64,000 bases of DNA. Origin: Exiguobacterium sp018617385. Its GTDB lineage: Bacteria; Bacillota; Bacilli; Exiguobacteriales; Exiguobacteriaceae. Position 1 is the first letter of the stretch. The number at the start of each line of letters is the position of its first letter. This document shows, piece after piece, positions 25,759 to 35,099 of this stretch. Where the stretch lies: contig NZ_JACSKA010000003.1 of assembly GCF_018617385.1 (NCBI RefSeq), positions 248,001 to 312,000 of the forward strand. Reading direction: 5' to 3'. Below the pieces are notes generated by a model. The model was not told the origin of the DNA and did no database searches. It saw only the letters and a program-made list of their open reading frames with translations. The position numbers were made by a program, and so were the translations under genes.

Positions 25759-26622
25759 TTGCTTGAAAAGCTTATTCATATTTTTAAATTGGATATTCAA
25801 CATGTCGATCCTGTTGAAAATTCATTTAGTTCAACCGTGTATCGATGTGTACAAGCCAATGGTGACGTTGTATATATCAAAATCCCATTCTCTAAAGTGA
25901 AATTATTTCGTGAACTCCAAGCATACCGACTGTTAGAAAACCATATCTCGACTCCGAAATTATTGAACTATTGGACCGGTGATGAACATTCGACCGGCGC
26001 CCTGCTGTTAAGAGAATCAACCGGTGTACAACTTTCTGTAAATTCATCGGCCAAAATCGCTTTTCAGGTGGGACGAGTACACGCGAAGATGCATTCTATT
26101 GAACCACAAACTAATCAAAAGAGCACCTATATCGAAAATGTTTATCTGGAGTGGCCACAATTTTTAATTCGTCAATTTTATAGTTTTGCGACTGATGCAA
26201 AGCCTTTGTTAGAAGAAGCATTATATAACAAAGCCATTCATACTTTTGAAAAGATGAGACTACAACTTCCAGAACCTGATGGGCCTAGTTTTATACATAT
26301 GGATTTTAGACCAGGCAATATCCTCGTCACATCATCTGAAGTCTCAAGTGTGATTGATTTTGAAACAGTTCGTTTTGGTTCAACAGAAGTCGATTTCACT
26401 AAGATTTATCGGGACTATCTGAGTCATGACTTACAGTTGTATGAAGCCTACAAAGAAGGTTACTCAAGTATTCGACCATTGATTGATCTCGAGCGCGTAC
26501 TTCCGTTTTATCGATTTACTGATGCATTCAACAGTATCGGGTGGTGTAATCGTAGAGGACTTGAAACAAATATAGATTTTTATGAGAGAAGCTTAGATAT
26601 TCTTAAAGCAGAGCTAAACTAA
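25759..26622 (+). CDS. Aminoglycoside phosphotransferase/choline-kinase-like protein, likely acquired
   Basis: 287 residues from TTG 25759-25761, 7 bases after GGAGGG. APH fold: N-lobe with nucleotide-contacting Lys (VVYIKIPFS), catalytic loop HMDFRPGNIL (HxDxxxxN) at about 190, and metal-binding VIDFETV. Substrate unknown; it could be a small alcohol or an antibiotic. The gene is visibly more AT-rich than all its neighbours, with A/T-ending codons, no family partner next to it and a strong terminator after it, so acquisition by transfer is likely. Confidence 0.8.
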   Translation: MLEKLIHIFKLDIQHVDPVENSFSSTVYRCVQANGDVVYIKIPFSKVKLFRELQAYRLLENHISTPKLLNYWTGDEHSTGALLLRESTGVQLSVNSSAKIAFQVGRVHAKMHSIEPQTNQKSTYIENVYLEWPQFLIRQFYSFATDAKPLLEEALYNKAIHTFEKMRLQLPEPDGPSFIHMDFRPGNILVTSSEVSSVIDFETVRFGSTEVDFTKIYRDYLSHDLQLYEAYKEGYSSIRPLIDLERVLPFYRFTDAFNSIGWCNRRGLETNIDFYERSLDILKAELN

Positions 26623-26640
26623 CTTTTATTGAATCACATC

Positions 26641-26680
26641 AAAAAGGTGTTTCGGAAATACATTCCCAAAACACCTTTTT
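26641..26680. terminator. Bidirectional terminator
   Basis: Arms AAAAAGGTGTTT (26641-26652) and AAACACCTTTTT (26669-26680). It serves the phosphotransferase gene (plus) and lplJ (minus, stop 26685). Confidence 0.88.
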
Positions 26681-26684
26681 ACCA

Positions 26685-27674
26685 TTAACTAATCAAATCG
26701 ACTAATTCCTCGAGCTCGACATTTCCGAAGTAATGTTTCAAATCGAGTTGCATCAATTGCTCACGGATGGCCGCACGTTCGAAACGCGTCCCGACGAGCG
26801 CTTGCTCGACGTCTTGGATGTCACCGACACCAAAGAAATCTCCGTAAATTTTCGCTTCTGTGATCGTTCCTTTGTTGACGTTCAAGCGGACATCGATTGT
26901 TCCGATTGGGAAACGACGTTTCGACTCAACATCGAACTTCGGCGACTTACCAAAGTTCCAGTCCCAGTTCGCATAGCGTTCTTTCGAGATATCATGGACG
27001 ATTTCCCAATCCTCGTCACGAAGCACATAGCGTTCCGGTTGTTCCCCATCATAAATCGAATGGAGGAGCGCCTCGACGAAATGTTCCATCTCCATCTCAC
27101 GCTCTAAAAATTCAGTAATGTTCGCCACACGGCTACGAACGGACTTGATTCCTTTTGAACGCATTTTCTCTTCCGAGACGTTAAGCGAGTTCACGACCTC
27201 TTCGATGTTCGAGTTGAACATGAGCGTCCCGTGGCTGAACATGCGTCCACGCGTCGTGAATTGGGCGTTCCCGCTAATTTTACGCTCACCGACCTGAATG
27301 TCGTTACGACCTGTCAGCTCTGCCTCGACACCGAGGTTACGAAGCGCATCCACGATCGGTTGTGTGAACTTCTTATAGTTGTTGAACGAGTTGCCATCGT
27401 CTTTTGTGATGAAGCTGAAGTTCAAGTTTCCTTCATCGTGATAGACGGCGCCGCCACCAGAGAGACGTCGAACGACATCGATGCCATTCTCTTCGATGTA
27501 CTTCAAGTTGACTTCTTCTGATGTGTTTTGGTTCTTCCCGATGATGATGGATGGACCGTTAATATAGAACAGGAAGTAATCTTCATGATCGACGTTCAGA
27601 TGTTTAAGGATATACTCTTCAACCGCCAAGTTAATCTTCGGGTCGCGGATATCCGGATTAAAAATAAATTTCAC
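26685..27674 (-). CDS. lplJ: Lipoate-protein ligase
   Basis: 329 residues, the length of LplA/LplJ with its C-terminal accessory domain. It attaches free lipoate to E2 subunits and GcvH through lipoyl-AMP. Visible motifs: VRRLSGGGAVYHDEGNLNFSF (substrate loop), the GRNDIQVGERKISGNAQ segment with the catalytic Lys, and the C-terminal domain from about 245. ATG is preceded by AGGAGGAAA. Monocistronic. Confidence 0.94.
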   Translation of the reverse strand: MKFIFNPDIRDPKINLAVEEYILKHLNVDHEDYFLFYINGPSIIIGKNQNTSEEVNLKYIEENGIDVVRRLSGGGAVYHDEGNLNFSFITKDDGNSFNNYKKFTQPIVDALRNLGVEAELTGRNDIQVGERKISGNAQFTTRGRMFSHGTLMFNSNIEEVVNSLNVSEEKMRSKGIKSVRSRVANITEFLEREMEMEHFVEALLHSIYDGEQPERYVLRDEDWEIVHDISKERYANWDWNFGKSPKFDVESKRRFPIGTIDVRLNVNKGTITEAKIYGDFFGVGDIQDVEQALVGTRFERAAIREQLMQLDLKHYFGNVELEELVDLIS

Positions 27675-27745
27675 AGTTTATTTCCTCCTAGTCGGATGTT
27701 CGTTACTTGTATTATACGAAACGAGACGAGTTCTCGACAAATCTT

Positions 27746-28633
27746 TTACTTCCACTCACCTGTCATAACGCGCTTCAATGCGTTCGCCACACCATACTCA
27801 TCATGACGCTCGGTGACATGGTCACTGATGGCAATCAAGTCTTCGTGGCTATTGCCCATCGCAATTCCTTTTCCGGCCACTTTGAACATCGGCACGTCAT
27901 TCAAGTTATCCCCGATCACGACGACTTCAGATAAATCGATACCATAATGTTCGGCAAGTTTTGTCACACCGTTCCCTTTATCTGCACCGTGTGCCATCAC
28001 TTCGATGTTGTCATTGCCTGAAGACGTGACATACACTCCTTCGACTTGGTCTTCGATTTCTTTCCAAAGCCCGTTCATCTTCTCGAGATGACTTGAGAAC
28101 GCGATGAACTTATAGACACGTCCTGCTTCTTCACGAATGAAGCCCTCGATGTCATCAACAATTTTGACGTCTTCATTGACGTAATAACGATTCTTAAAGA
28201 ATTCGTACATCTCGAGCGAGCGGTCGTCACCATTCGCTTTCAAGTTTTTCATCGATGCTTCAATCAAGTCGCCACGGCTCGCTACGAGTCCCGCTTCTGT
28301 GTACATTTCGTAAAAGACGTCCGCATACTTGTCATCTTGATGAAGGACGTTGATGACTTGAAGCGCCTCATCAATCGTCAAATCGATTTCGTGAAGGACT
28401 TCTCCCGACGTGTCGAGCACGCGTCCCCCATTCGACGATACGATTGGGCAAGAGAGTCCGACCTCGTCTAAAATCTGTTTCGCATTCACATAGTTGCGCC
28501 CCGTCGCAATCGCAAAGCGAATTCCTGCCGCCTCTGCTTCACGAACGATCTCCGCTGTCTCATCCGCGATTTTGGTGTGGTTGTGCAAAATCGTACCGTC
28601 CATGTCTGATACAAAAAGTTTATACGTTGCCAT
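27746..28633 (-). CDS. Cof-type HAD-superfamily phosphatase
   Basis: 295 residues. Motif I is VSDMDGTIL with the nucleophile Asp at about 10. Motif II is IATGRN, and motif IV GDNLNDVPMF lies near 240. The long C2B cap domain between is typical of Cof/YidA-like enzymes that hydrolyse sugar phosphates or flavin mononucleotide. Substrate cannot be told. AAGGAGTGATGG lies before the start. Confidence 0.92.
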   Translation of the reverse strand: MATYKLFVSDMDGTILHNHTKIADETAEIVREAEAAGIRFAIATGRNYVNAKQILDEVGLSCPIVSSNGGRVLDTSGEVLHEIDLTIDEALQVINVLHQDDKYADVFYEMYTEAGLVASRGDLIEASMKNLKANGDDRSLEMYEFFKNRYYVNEDVKIVDDIEGFIREEAGRVYKFIAFSSHLEKMNGLWKEIEDQVEGVYVTSSGNDNIEVMAHGADKGNGVTKLAEHYGIDLSEVVVIGDNLNDVPMFKVAGKGIAMGNSHEDLIAISDHVTERHDEYGVANALKRVMTGEWK

Positions 28634-28677
28634 CTTCCATCACTCCTTTTTCTCTTTCGCTTCTAACTATAACAAAA

Positions 28678-28711
28678 AGAGAGGGTTGCGGAACAATCCG
28701 AACCCTCCCTT
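28678..28711 (-). terminator. Terminator of the hem operon
   Basis: GAGGGTTGCGGA (28681-28692) pairs with TCCGAACCCTC (28696-28707); CTTTTTG follows on minus. Directly after hemY. Confidence 0.8.
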
Positions 28712-28720
28712 CATCAAATC

Positions 28721-30106
28721 TCAATTTTTTTCACGCAATGCCTTCACTTGTTCCCGAATACTCTTCACACAGTCCGGCATCCCAATTCCGTCATAGGCGA
28801 TTCCGGCGAGAATGACGCCTGGATATACCCGGCTCATCTCGGCTCGGAGTGCTTTGACACGGTCCGCATGAAAGACCGCATAAGGAGGCAGTCCATCACG
28901 GAGTCGACTGACGACGGTTTGAACCGGTTCACGATGAATGCGCATCAGGCCACGGAGATCGTGTAATGCCGTCTCGATGATTTCTTCATCGGATGCTTCG
29001 ACGATATCATCTGCCCCCGGACGACCTAAAAAGACACGAAGGACGTGATATCCTTCCGGCACCGCATGCGGCCATTTCTGGTCGATGAACGTACATGCCG
29101 TGATCGTCACATCCGCTTCTTGACTCGTCACGAACCCTGTCCCGACGAACGGAAGCTCAATATCTTCTTCTTTGAAGACAAGCGAGCATGTGGCCGTCGC
29201 ATGTGGCTTCATGTCCGCCAAAAAGTCACTGTCGACTTTCGGGAGGAACTGACGAATGAGGCGCGGTGGGACCGTCAACACGAGATGGTCCGTGTCGATA
29301 TCTCCGCGACTCGTGAAGAGACGGTACCCGTCCTCACGTTCGGATACTTGTTCGACGGAACAGTTTAATACGATTTCAGTACGTTCCAACCGTTCTGCCA
29401 AGCGGTCTGTCAGTGACTTGAGTCCACGTTTCAACGAAGCGAACTGACCGACCTTCTTTGCCCCGACTTCTGCGACTCGTTGTTCCGGTCGTAAGTGTCG
29501 CATCCCTTCATACAAGTTGCCGTATTTCTTTTCTCCCTCGATGAACTGTGGGAATGTCGACATCGCACTCATTTGATCGATGTCTCCAGCATAGATACCA
29601 GAGAGTAACGGTTCAATCAATCGGTCGACGATTGGGTCCCCGACACGCTCACGAAGGTAGAGGCCGAGTGAGACGTCCGAGTCTGGCGCTTTTACATCTG
29701 GAGGGGACAGCAACATCTGCTTCAAGTCCTCATGCTCTTCCTCCGAGAGCAACGTCGTCTCACGAAACGCATTGACGTCGAGCGGGATCCCCATCACCGT
29801 CTGTTTCGGAATCGGGTGGAGTCCGTCATGATGAAGAACGTAAGCTTGACCGACTCCATTGCGAACGAGTTCATCGCCTAAACCGACGTCTTCAATCAAT
29901 TCCGTCATCGCAGTCTTACGAAAGACATACGAGTCCGGACCACGTTCCACCGCAAACTCGCCCGTTTCATACGTATCAATCTTTCCTCCGAGGCGATCCG
30001 TCGCCTCGAGCAACGTGATGGTCACGTCTTCCGGCAAATAACGCTCTGCATAAAAAGCGGCGGTGAGACCTGTGATCCCACCACCGACAATCGTGAATTT
30101 ACGCAT
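28721..30106 (-). CDS. hemY: Coproporphyrinogen III oxidase/protoporphyrinogen oxidase
   Basis: 461 residues from ATG 30104-30106, overlapping the hemH stop by 8 bases (ATGCGTAA), so translation is coupled. N-terminal FAD motif TIVGGGITGLTAAFYAE and the DRLGGKI segment typical of HemY. In Gram-positive bacteria HemY oxidises coproporphyrinogen III to coproporphyrin III before iron insertion. Third gene of hemE-hemH-hemY. Confidence 0.95.
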   Translation of the reverse strand: MRKFTIVGGGITGLTAAFYAERYLPEDVTITLLEATDRLGGKIDTYETGEFAVERGPDSYVFRKTAMTELIEDVGLGDELVRNGVGQAYVLHHDGLHPIPKQTVMGIPLDVNAFRETTLLSEEEHEDLKQMLLSPPDVKAPDSDVSLGLYLRERVGDPIVDRLIEPLLSGIYAGDIDQMSAMSTFPQFIEGEKKYGNLYEGMRHLRPEQRVAEVGAKKVGQFASLKRGLKSLTDRLAERLERTEIVLNCSVEQVSEREDGYRLFTSRGDIDTDHLVLTVPPRLIRQFLPKVDSDFLADMKPHATATCSLVFKEEDIELPFVGTGFVTSQEADVTITACTFIDQKWPHAVPEGYHVLRVFLGRPGADDIVEASDEEIIETALHDLRGLMRIHREPVQTVVSRLRDGLPPYAVFHADRVKALRAEMSRVYPGVILAGIAYDGIGMPDCVKSIREQVKALREKN

Positions 30107-31028
30107 GATGCACAATCACGCTTTCCATTCGATCCGCGATGGCTTCGATGAAGCTTCGCTCTGCATTTGGCATAGCTGGACGTGCGTAGTGAACACCGAG
30201 GCGGTCACAGACAACTTTACACTCGACGTCGTTATCGAACAATACTTCGAGATGGTCTGCAACAAAGCCGACCGGCGTATAGACGAACGCCTCGTAGCCG
30301 TACTTTTCATAAAGTTCAGCCGTCAAATCTTGAACATCCGGTCCGATCCATGGGTCCGGCGTGTTTCCTTCTGACTGCCAACCAATCTCATAATGCGGGA
30401 CGCCTGTTTCAATGGCAATTTTATCAGCTGTTTCTTTCAACTGATCCGGATACGGGTCGCCACCAGCCAAGATTTTCTCAGGAAGACTATGCGCTGAAAC
30501 GATGAGACATGTCTTTTCAGCCGGTACAGGCAATGACGCATACGTATCGTTAATCGCATTCGCCCACCATTTGATAAACTTCGGCTCATCATACCACGAC
30601 TCTACCGAACGAATGTCGATGCCATACTTCGCTGCTTCTTCATGAGCACGTCCGTTGTATGATTTGACGCTATATGACGAGTAATGAGGTGCTAAGACAA
30701 CCGATACCGCCTCTTTGATGCCGTCGTTCGCCATTTGCGCGACCGCGTCTTCTACGAACGGTTCGATATGCTTCAATCCGATATACAGTTTGAACTCGAT
30801 TTCACCTACATGACGCTCGTTCAAGATGTCACGAAGCGTCTCCGCTTGATCGATCGTGATTTTTGCGAGTGGAGATACGCCACCAATCGCTTCGTAACGT
30901 TCCGTCAAATCTTGGAGTGCTTCCGGTGACGGTTTGCGTCCGTAGCGAATGTGCGTGTAATACCGCTCGATATCTTCTGGTTTGTACGGTGTGCCGTACG
31001 CCATGACAAGTAGTCCGACTGTTTTCAT
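30099..31028 (-). CDS. hemH: Ferrochelatase (coproporphyrin-type)
   Basis: 309 residues, the size of the B. subtilis enzyme (310). The active site shows SAHSLP (metal-handling His near residue 182) and the C-terminal Glu region EVLFDNDVECK. It inserts Fe2+ into coproporphyrin III. ATGA overlap with the upstream hemE stop; no ferredoxin-like C-terminal cluster. Confidence 0.96.
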   Translation of the reverse strand: MKTVGLLVMAYGTPYKPEDIERYYTHIRYGRKPSPEALQDLTERYEAIGGVSPLAKITIDQAETLRDILNERHVGEIEFKLYIGLKHIEPFVEDAVAQMANDGIKEAVSVVLAPHYSSYSVKSYNGRAHEEAAKYGIDIRSVESWYDEPKFIKWWANAINDTYASLPVPAEKTCLIVSAHSLPEKILAGGDPYPDQLKETADKIAIETGVPHYEIGWQSEGNTPDPWIGPDVQDLTAELYEKYGYEAFVYTPVGFVADHLEVLFDNDVECKVVCDRLGVHYARPAMPNAERSFIEAIADRMESVIVHHA

Positions 31029-32074
31029 GATTCGTTGCCTCCCATTTTTTCGCGTGAGTAGTCGTGAATGAATGCCGTCAATTTGACGAGGACGGCCGGG
31101 TCGACTTCAGGGAACACCCCATGTCCCAAGTTGAAGACGTATCCTGGCTGTTTCATTCCTTCATCTAAAATTTCCTTAACCTTCTCTTCGATGACCGGCC
31201 ATGGAGCTAACAAGAACGACGGGTCTAAATTTCCTTGAACCGCCTTTGTGATGCCACGGTCCCGTGCTTCCTGTACCGACAGGCGCCAGTCAAGCCCGAC
31301 CACATCAAGTGGAAGGTCGTGCCATTCTTCGATTTGATGGCTCGCTCCGACACCATGCATGATGAGTGGAATGTCGAGTGAACGTAGTTCTTTAAAGATA
31401 CGCTCCGTCGTCGGTTTGATGTAACGTGCATAATCTTTGCGGCTGAGCGTCCCGACCCACGAATCAAACAATTGGAACGCTTGAATGCCGGCATCCGCTT
31501 GCGCCTTCGCATACGTGATGACCATGTCGCCGAGTTTTTCCATCAATGCATTCCATACATCCGGTTCTGCATACATGAGTGCTTTCGTACGATGGTAGTT
31601 CCGCGACGGTCCCCCTTCGATCATATAGCTCGCCAATGTGAACGGTGCGCCTGAGAAGCCGATAAGCGGAACTTCTAGTCGTTCCCGTAGTAGACGAATC
31701 GTGTCAAAGACGTATGAGATATCTTCCGGGTTTAACGGTTTCAAACGTTCCACATCTTCCATTGTTCGATACGGATTGTCGATGACCGGTCCAATCCCGC
31801 TCTTGATCTCGACATCGACTCCCATAGAAGGAAGTGGCGTCATAATGTCCTTATATAGAATGGCCGCGTCGACTCCGAGTTGTTTCACCGGAAGTTCCGT
31901 GACATATGCACAAAGTTCAGGATCATGCGTGATCTCGAATAGTGACCTCGTCTTTTTAATCTCTCGATATTCCGGTTGGTAGCGTCCGGCTTGGCGCATA
32001 TACCACACAGGTACATAGTCTGTCGCCTCTCCTTTAAACGCTTTTAAAATAGTATCGTTCATACGTCGCGTCAT
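31025..32074 (-). CDS. hemE: Uroporphyrinogen decarboxylase
   Basis: 349 residues. Motif VWYMRQAGRY with the substrate-binding Arg near the N-terminus, the catalytic Asp in LYKDIMTPL and the C-terminal GHGVFPEVDP. It decarboxylates uroporphyrinogen III to coproporphyrinogen III. Two starts are possible: ATG 32072-32074 (used here) is nearly on top of GAGGGG, and ATG 32060-32062 is 13 bases beyond it. A PerR-like box and a TATAAT promoter lie upstream. Confidence 0.95.
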   Translation of the reverse strand: MTRRMNDTILKAFKGEATDYVPVWYMRQAGRYQPEYREIKKTRSLFEITHDPELCAYVTELPVKQLGVDAAILYKDIMTPLPSMGVDVEIKSGIGPVIDNPYRTMEDVERLKPLNPEDISYVFDTIRLLRERLEVPLIGFSGAPFTLASYMIEGGPSRNYHRTKALMYAEPDVWNALMEKLGDMVITYAKAQADAGIQAFQLFDSWVGTLSRKDYARYIKPTTERIFKELRSLDIPLIMHGVGASHQIEEWHDLPLDVVGLDWRLSVQEARDRGITKAVQGNLDPSFLLAPWPVIEEKVKEILDEGMKQPGYVFNLGHGVFPEVDPAVLVKLTAFIHDYSREKMGGNES

Positions 32075-32128
32075 TCCCCTCTAAATTTCTCCTACACTCT
32101 TTATTCTCGTGTTTGTGAACTCAAAAAC

Positions 32129-32159
32129 ATTATACAGAAATTAATTAGAATTATGCTAA
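32129..32159 (-). promoter_or_regulatory. hemE promoter with PerR/Fur-family box candidate
   Basis: TATAAT on minus at 32129-32134. At the -35 position lies TTAGCATAATTCTAA (32145-32159), 11 of 14 to TTATAAT-N-ATTATAA. Haem genes are PerR targets in Bacillus, so metal-dependent repression is plausible. Confidence 0.45.
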
Positions 32160-32190
32160 TGTGAAGCATTTTCATTGTGTTTTCTTTGTG

Positions 32191-32496
32191 TCATTTTTTT
32201 GTCGGAAATGTTCGGAAGGCTGAATTCAACTGACCCCGAATCAAATCATCCCGCTGTTTCGCCGACAATCGTCGTTCTCGTTCTTTAATATCTTGAATTC
32301 GCCATCCATCCTCTAGTTTGGTCGCCACTTCGACTAAACGTTCCACGTCATGGAAAGAATATTTACGTGAACCACCTTTTGTACGTTCCGGAAAGACGAG
32401 ACCTTTTTCTTCATAATACCGAATTTGACGCTCTGAAAGTCCCGTCAACTCAGTCACGACGCCCATCCCGATTACTTTCTTCGATTTGTAGTCCAT
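32191..32496 (-). CDS. tnrA: Nitrogen regulator TnrA (MerR superfamily)
   Basis: 101 residues, close to B. subtilis TnrA (110). The winged helix TELTGLSERQIRYYEEKGLVFPERTKGGSRKYSFHDVERL matches TnrA/GlnR. The C-terminal tail GQLNSAFRTF corresponds to the TnrA segment (EGQLNAHFR) that glutamine-bound glutamine synthetase grips to hold TnrA inactive; GlnR is longer here. It activates amtB-type genes under nitrogen limitation. Divergent from amtB with a TnrA box between. Confidence 0.9.
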   Translation of the reverse strand: MDYKSKKVIGMGVVTELTGLSERQIRYYEEKGLVFPERTKGGSRKYSFHDVERLVEVATKLEDGWRIQDIKERERRLSAKQRDDLIRGQLNSAFRTFPTKK

Positions 32497-32525
32497 TCAG
32501 CCTCGCCTCCTTAATAAAAAAACTA

Positions 32526-32577
32526 TGTCAGATAATCTGACAAAATGCAATCCAGCATGAAATTTTCGTTTTACACT
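32526..32577 (+). promoter_or_regulatory. TnrA box and amtB promoter
   Basis: TGTCAGATAATCTGACA (32526-32542) fits TGTNA-N7-TNACA exactly and is nearly palindromic. A TACACT -10 lies at 32572-32577, placing the box centre about 50 bases before the predicted start, the classic activator position. The same box could also autoregulate tnrA. Confidence 0.8.
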
Positions 32578-32622
32578 GAAGTCAACTTTTGGAAAGCACC
32601 TAAGAAAAAGGAGGGCATGAAC

Positions 32623-33921
32623 ATGGAAGACATTCTCTATTATATGGACACGCTGTATGTACTCATCGCTGCATTGCTCGTATTGACGATGCAATTAGGT
32701 TTCGGATTACTCGAGACAGGGACGCTTCGGGCGAAGAACGCCGGTCACGTCGCGGTCAAACAAATTATCAGCCTCTCTGTGGCGGCACTCGCTTTTTGGG
32801 CGGTCGGGTTCGGCCTCTCGTTCGGTGACGGGACGACTTGGTTTGGGACAGAAGGATTCTTCTTAAGCGGATCGTTCACAAGCCTCGACTGGGCGAACGT
32901 CTCAATCGACATCAAATTCTTATTCCAGTTATCATTCGTTGCAGTTTCTCTCGCCATCGCGTGGGGTGGATTTGCAGAACGGGCTAAGCTTTCTGCCTAC
33001 GTTCTGTTCGGTATCTTCTTCGTTGCCATCCTCTATCCAATCGTCGCTCGCTCAGTATGGGCTGGTGGAATGCTCGGATCAATGGGGATGCAAGACTTCG
33101 CAGGTTCGGCGGTCGTTCACCTTCAAGGTGGGATGGCGGCTCTCATGGCAACAATCATTTTGAAACCACGTCGTAAAACGGAATCACTCGCTGGTCATAA
33201 CCATGTGTTAACAGTCGTGGGTGGTCTCGTCCTCTGGCTTTGCTGGTTCGGCTTTAACGCCGGTTCGACAATGTCGGTCGCTGACGGATTCTTCGGTTAC
33301 GTCGCATTGACAACGATGCTCGTCACAGCAGCTGGTGCGCTCGGTGCTCTGGCCATCGTCATGCTCCATCGGAAGACGGCAGATATCCCGACAATCGTCA
33401 ACGGAGTACTCGGGGCGCTCGTCGCCATCACGGCAGCATGTGCGTTCGTCGAACCGTGGGCAGCCGTCGTCATTGGGGCACTCGCATCGGTCGCAACATA
33501 TGGAACGAGCATCTTGATGGCGAAGTATGTGGATGACCCGCTCTGCGCCTTCTCCGTACACGGAGTCGCTGGAATCATCGGAACACTCGCACTCGGCTTC
33601 TTCGCATCTCCTCGACTCGTTGAGATCACAGGGATCGGTTCTGCCGGACTCTTCTACGGTGGCGGATTGACACAGCTCGGTGTACAGACACTCGGTGTGT
33701 TGATCGCGATGGTCATCGCCGGCGGTGGAAGTTACGCCTTCTTGAAACTTCTCGATGTCACAATCGGACTCCGTGTCACAGAAGAACAAGAAGATGTCGG
33801 CCTCGACATCGCAGAACATGGTGTATCTGCATACGGTGAAGTCGAAGAAACAACTGAGAAACCAGGACGCCTCCCGAAGATTCTCGGTTCGAGCGTATCG
33901 GTCATGTCACCTAAAAAATAA
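32623..33921 (+). CDS. amtB: Ammonium transporter
   Basis: 432 residues from ATG 32623-32625, 8 bases after GGAGG; an ATG two codons earlier is too close. Eleven membrane segments of the Amt/Rh family. Pore features: the twin-His sites (VVHLQGGMAAL and FSVHGVAGIIGTL) and the Trp/Phe lining (LSFGDGTTWFG). Imports NH4+ under nitrogen limitation. No glnK gene follows, unlike B. subtilis; a terminator stands directly after. Confidence 0.95.
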   Translation: MEDILYYMDTLYVLIAALLVLTMQLGFGLLETGTLRAKNAGHVAVKQIISLSVAALAFWAVGFGLSFGDGTTWFGTEGFFLSGSFTSLDWANVSIDIKFLFQLSFVAVSLAIAWGGFAERAKLSAYVLFGIFFVAILYPIVARSVWAGGMLGSMGMQDFAGSAVVHLQGGMAALMATIILKPRRKTESLAGHNHVLTVVGGLVLWLCWFGFNAGSTMSVADGFFGYVALTTMLVTAAGALGALAIVMLHRKTADIPTIVNGVLGALVAITAACAFVEPWAAVVIGALASVATYGTSILMAKYVDDPLCAFSVHGVAGIIGTLALGFFASPRLVEITGIGSAGLFYGGGLTQLGVQTLGVLIAMVIAGGGSYAFLKLLDVTIGLRVTEEQEDVGLDIAEHGVSAYGEVEETTEKPGRLPKILGSSVSVMSPKK

Positions 33922-33933
33922 TCTACTCACGTG

Positions 33934-33968
33934 AGAAGGACATCCTGTGCGGGATGTCCTTCTTTTTA
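33934..33968. terminator. amtB terminator, shared with ecsB
   Basis: Arms AAGGACATCC and GGGATGTCCTT (33936-33961), then CTTTTTATTT. The convergent ecsB ends at 33966. Confidence 0.88.
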
Positions 33969-35099
33969 TTTCAATCGATTCAAGTAATAGCGTGTGACCA
34001 TGACAGACAAGACCAATCCGACCGCCGCATCCCATGTGGCACCAAAAGCGACGGATGCAATCACAAGAACGACGGACTGGATGACGAGCAGTCGCATCGC
34101 CCACCACGAATACCCTGCGATTCGCTCATCGCGTGTGATCGGGAGCCAGGAAACGATGGAAACCGCCTCTAACCGTTTAAATAACGGAACGAGCTGCAAC
34201 GCGGTCAAGCCTACGAAGAGCGGCGTGACCAATCCGACATACCATCCTCCCGACATCCACATGACAATGAGCGCCACCACTGTCAAGCGAAGAATCAAAT
34301 CAAGTGAGTCGTTCGAACGGAGAATGCGAAGTCCGTACACGTAACGCGATGCATCTACGCGCCGTAGGACCCGATTTTCTAGAAGCCGCGTTAACACCCG
34401 GCGCTCTCGAACCTCTTCTTTCAAGGTCGGCAAATCGACGAACCAGCTGATCACTCGTTCAAACTGAGCCCGACTCTTCTCTTCAAGCACCAACCAGTGT
34501 AAGAGCGGGATGCGCTCGTTTCGTTTCACATGTAAGAAAATGAACGGCATGAACGCGGGCACCCATGCCCACGCTGTCCAATCCATTAGAAGACAAGCGC
34601 CGCTCACGAGCGCAAACGGTAGGATTGTCCATTCACGTACGCCTTCCACTTTTGCCAAACGGCCTGCAGCTGACAACATGACCATCGTCACGACGACGGA
34701 TAACACTTCGATACTCGTATAACTCTCTGTCCGTACGAGGAGCGGTAGTAAAACGAGAAGGACGAGCAATCCACGCAGTGCAGCAAACACGAGATTAAAT
34801 AAACGTACCCCCACCATATAAGAACGAATATCCCCTAACTCCGGAAGCAAAAATACTTGATCCGCCTCTTGAATGAACGTTCGCGGGCGATGACCGAGTG
34901 GCATGAGCAATAGGACCCCCGCGGCAATCCACGTTCCTGGGAATGTCCCATCGATTCGTTCTAAGAAGTTATTGTAGACGAACGCCCCGTAAATCAAGGT
35001 GAAATAGAGCGTGAACAACAGTCCCCCGTTCGCAACGTAGCGGCTGTACTTGACGACCTCTTCCATCCAGGTTCCGAGCCTTGCTGTAAATCGATTCAT
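33966..35099 (-). CDS. ecsB: ABC transporter permease EcsB
   Basis: 377 residues with about 10 hydrophobic segments and basic loops; EcsB family by context and pattern (N-terminal FTARLGTWMEEVVKYSRYV). With EcsA it forms an exporter that affects protein secretion and regulated membrane proteolysis in Bacillus. Starts within the ecsA stop (ATGA). No ecsC follows. Confidence 0.85.
   Translation of the reverse strand: MNRFTARLGTWMEEVVKYSRYVANGGLLFTLYFTLIYGAFVYNNFLERIDGTFPGTWIAAGVLLLMPLGHRPRTFIQEADQVFLLPELGDIRSYMVGVRLFNLVFAALRGLLVLLVLLPLLVRTESYTSIEVLSVVVTMVMLSAAGRLAKVEGVREWTILPFALVSGACLLMDWTAWAWVPAFMPFIFLHVKRNERIPLLHWLVLEEKSRAQFERVISWFVDLPTLKEEVRERRVLTRLLENRVLRRVDASRYVYGLRILRSNDSLDLILRLTVVALIVMWMSGGWYVGLVTPLFVGLTALQLVPLFKRLEAVSIVSWLPITRDERIAGYSWWAMRLLVIQSVVLVIASVAFGATWDAAVGLVLSVMVTRYYLNRLK

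Noticed and set aside
32545..32622. 26-residue N-terminal extension of AmtB
   Set aside because: No ribosome site; it would start directly after the TnrA box and upstream of the -10 hexamer.
33208..33819. 203-codon minus-strand frame antisense to amtB
   Set aside because: Cys/Asp-rich shadow of the amtB frame with no start signal.
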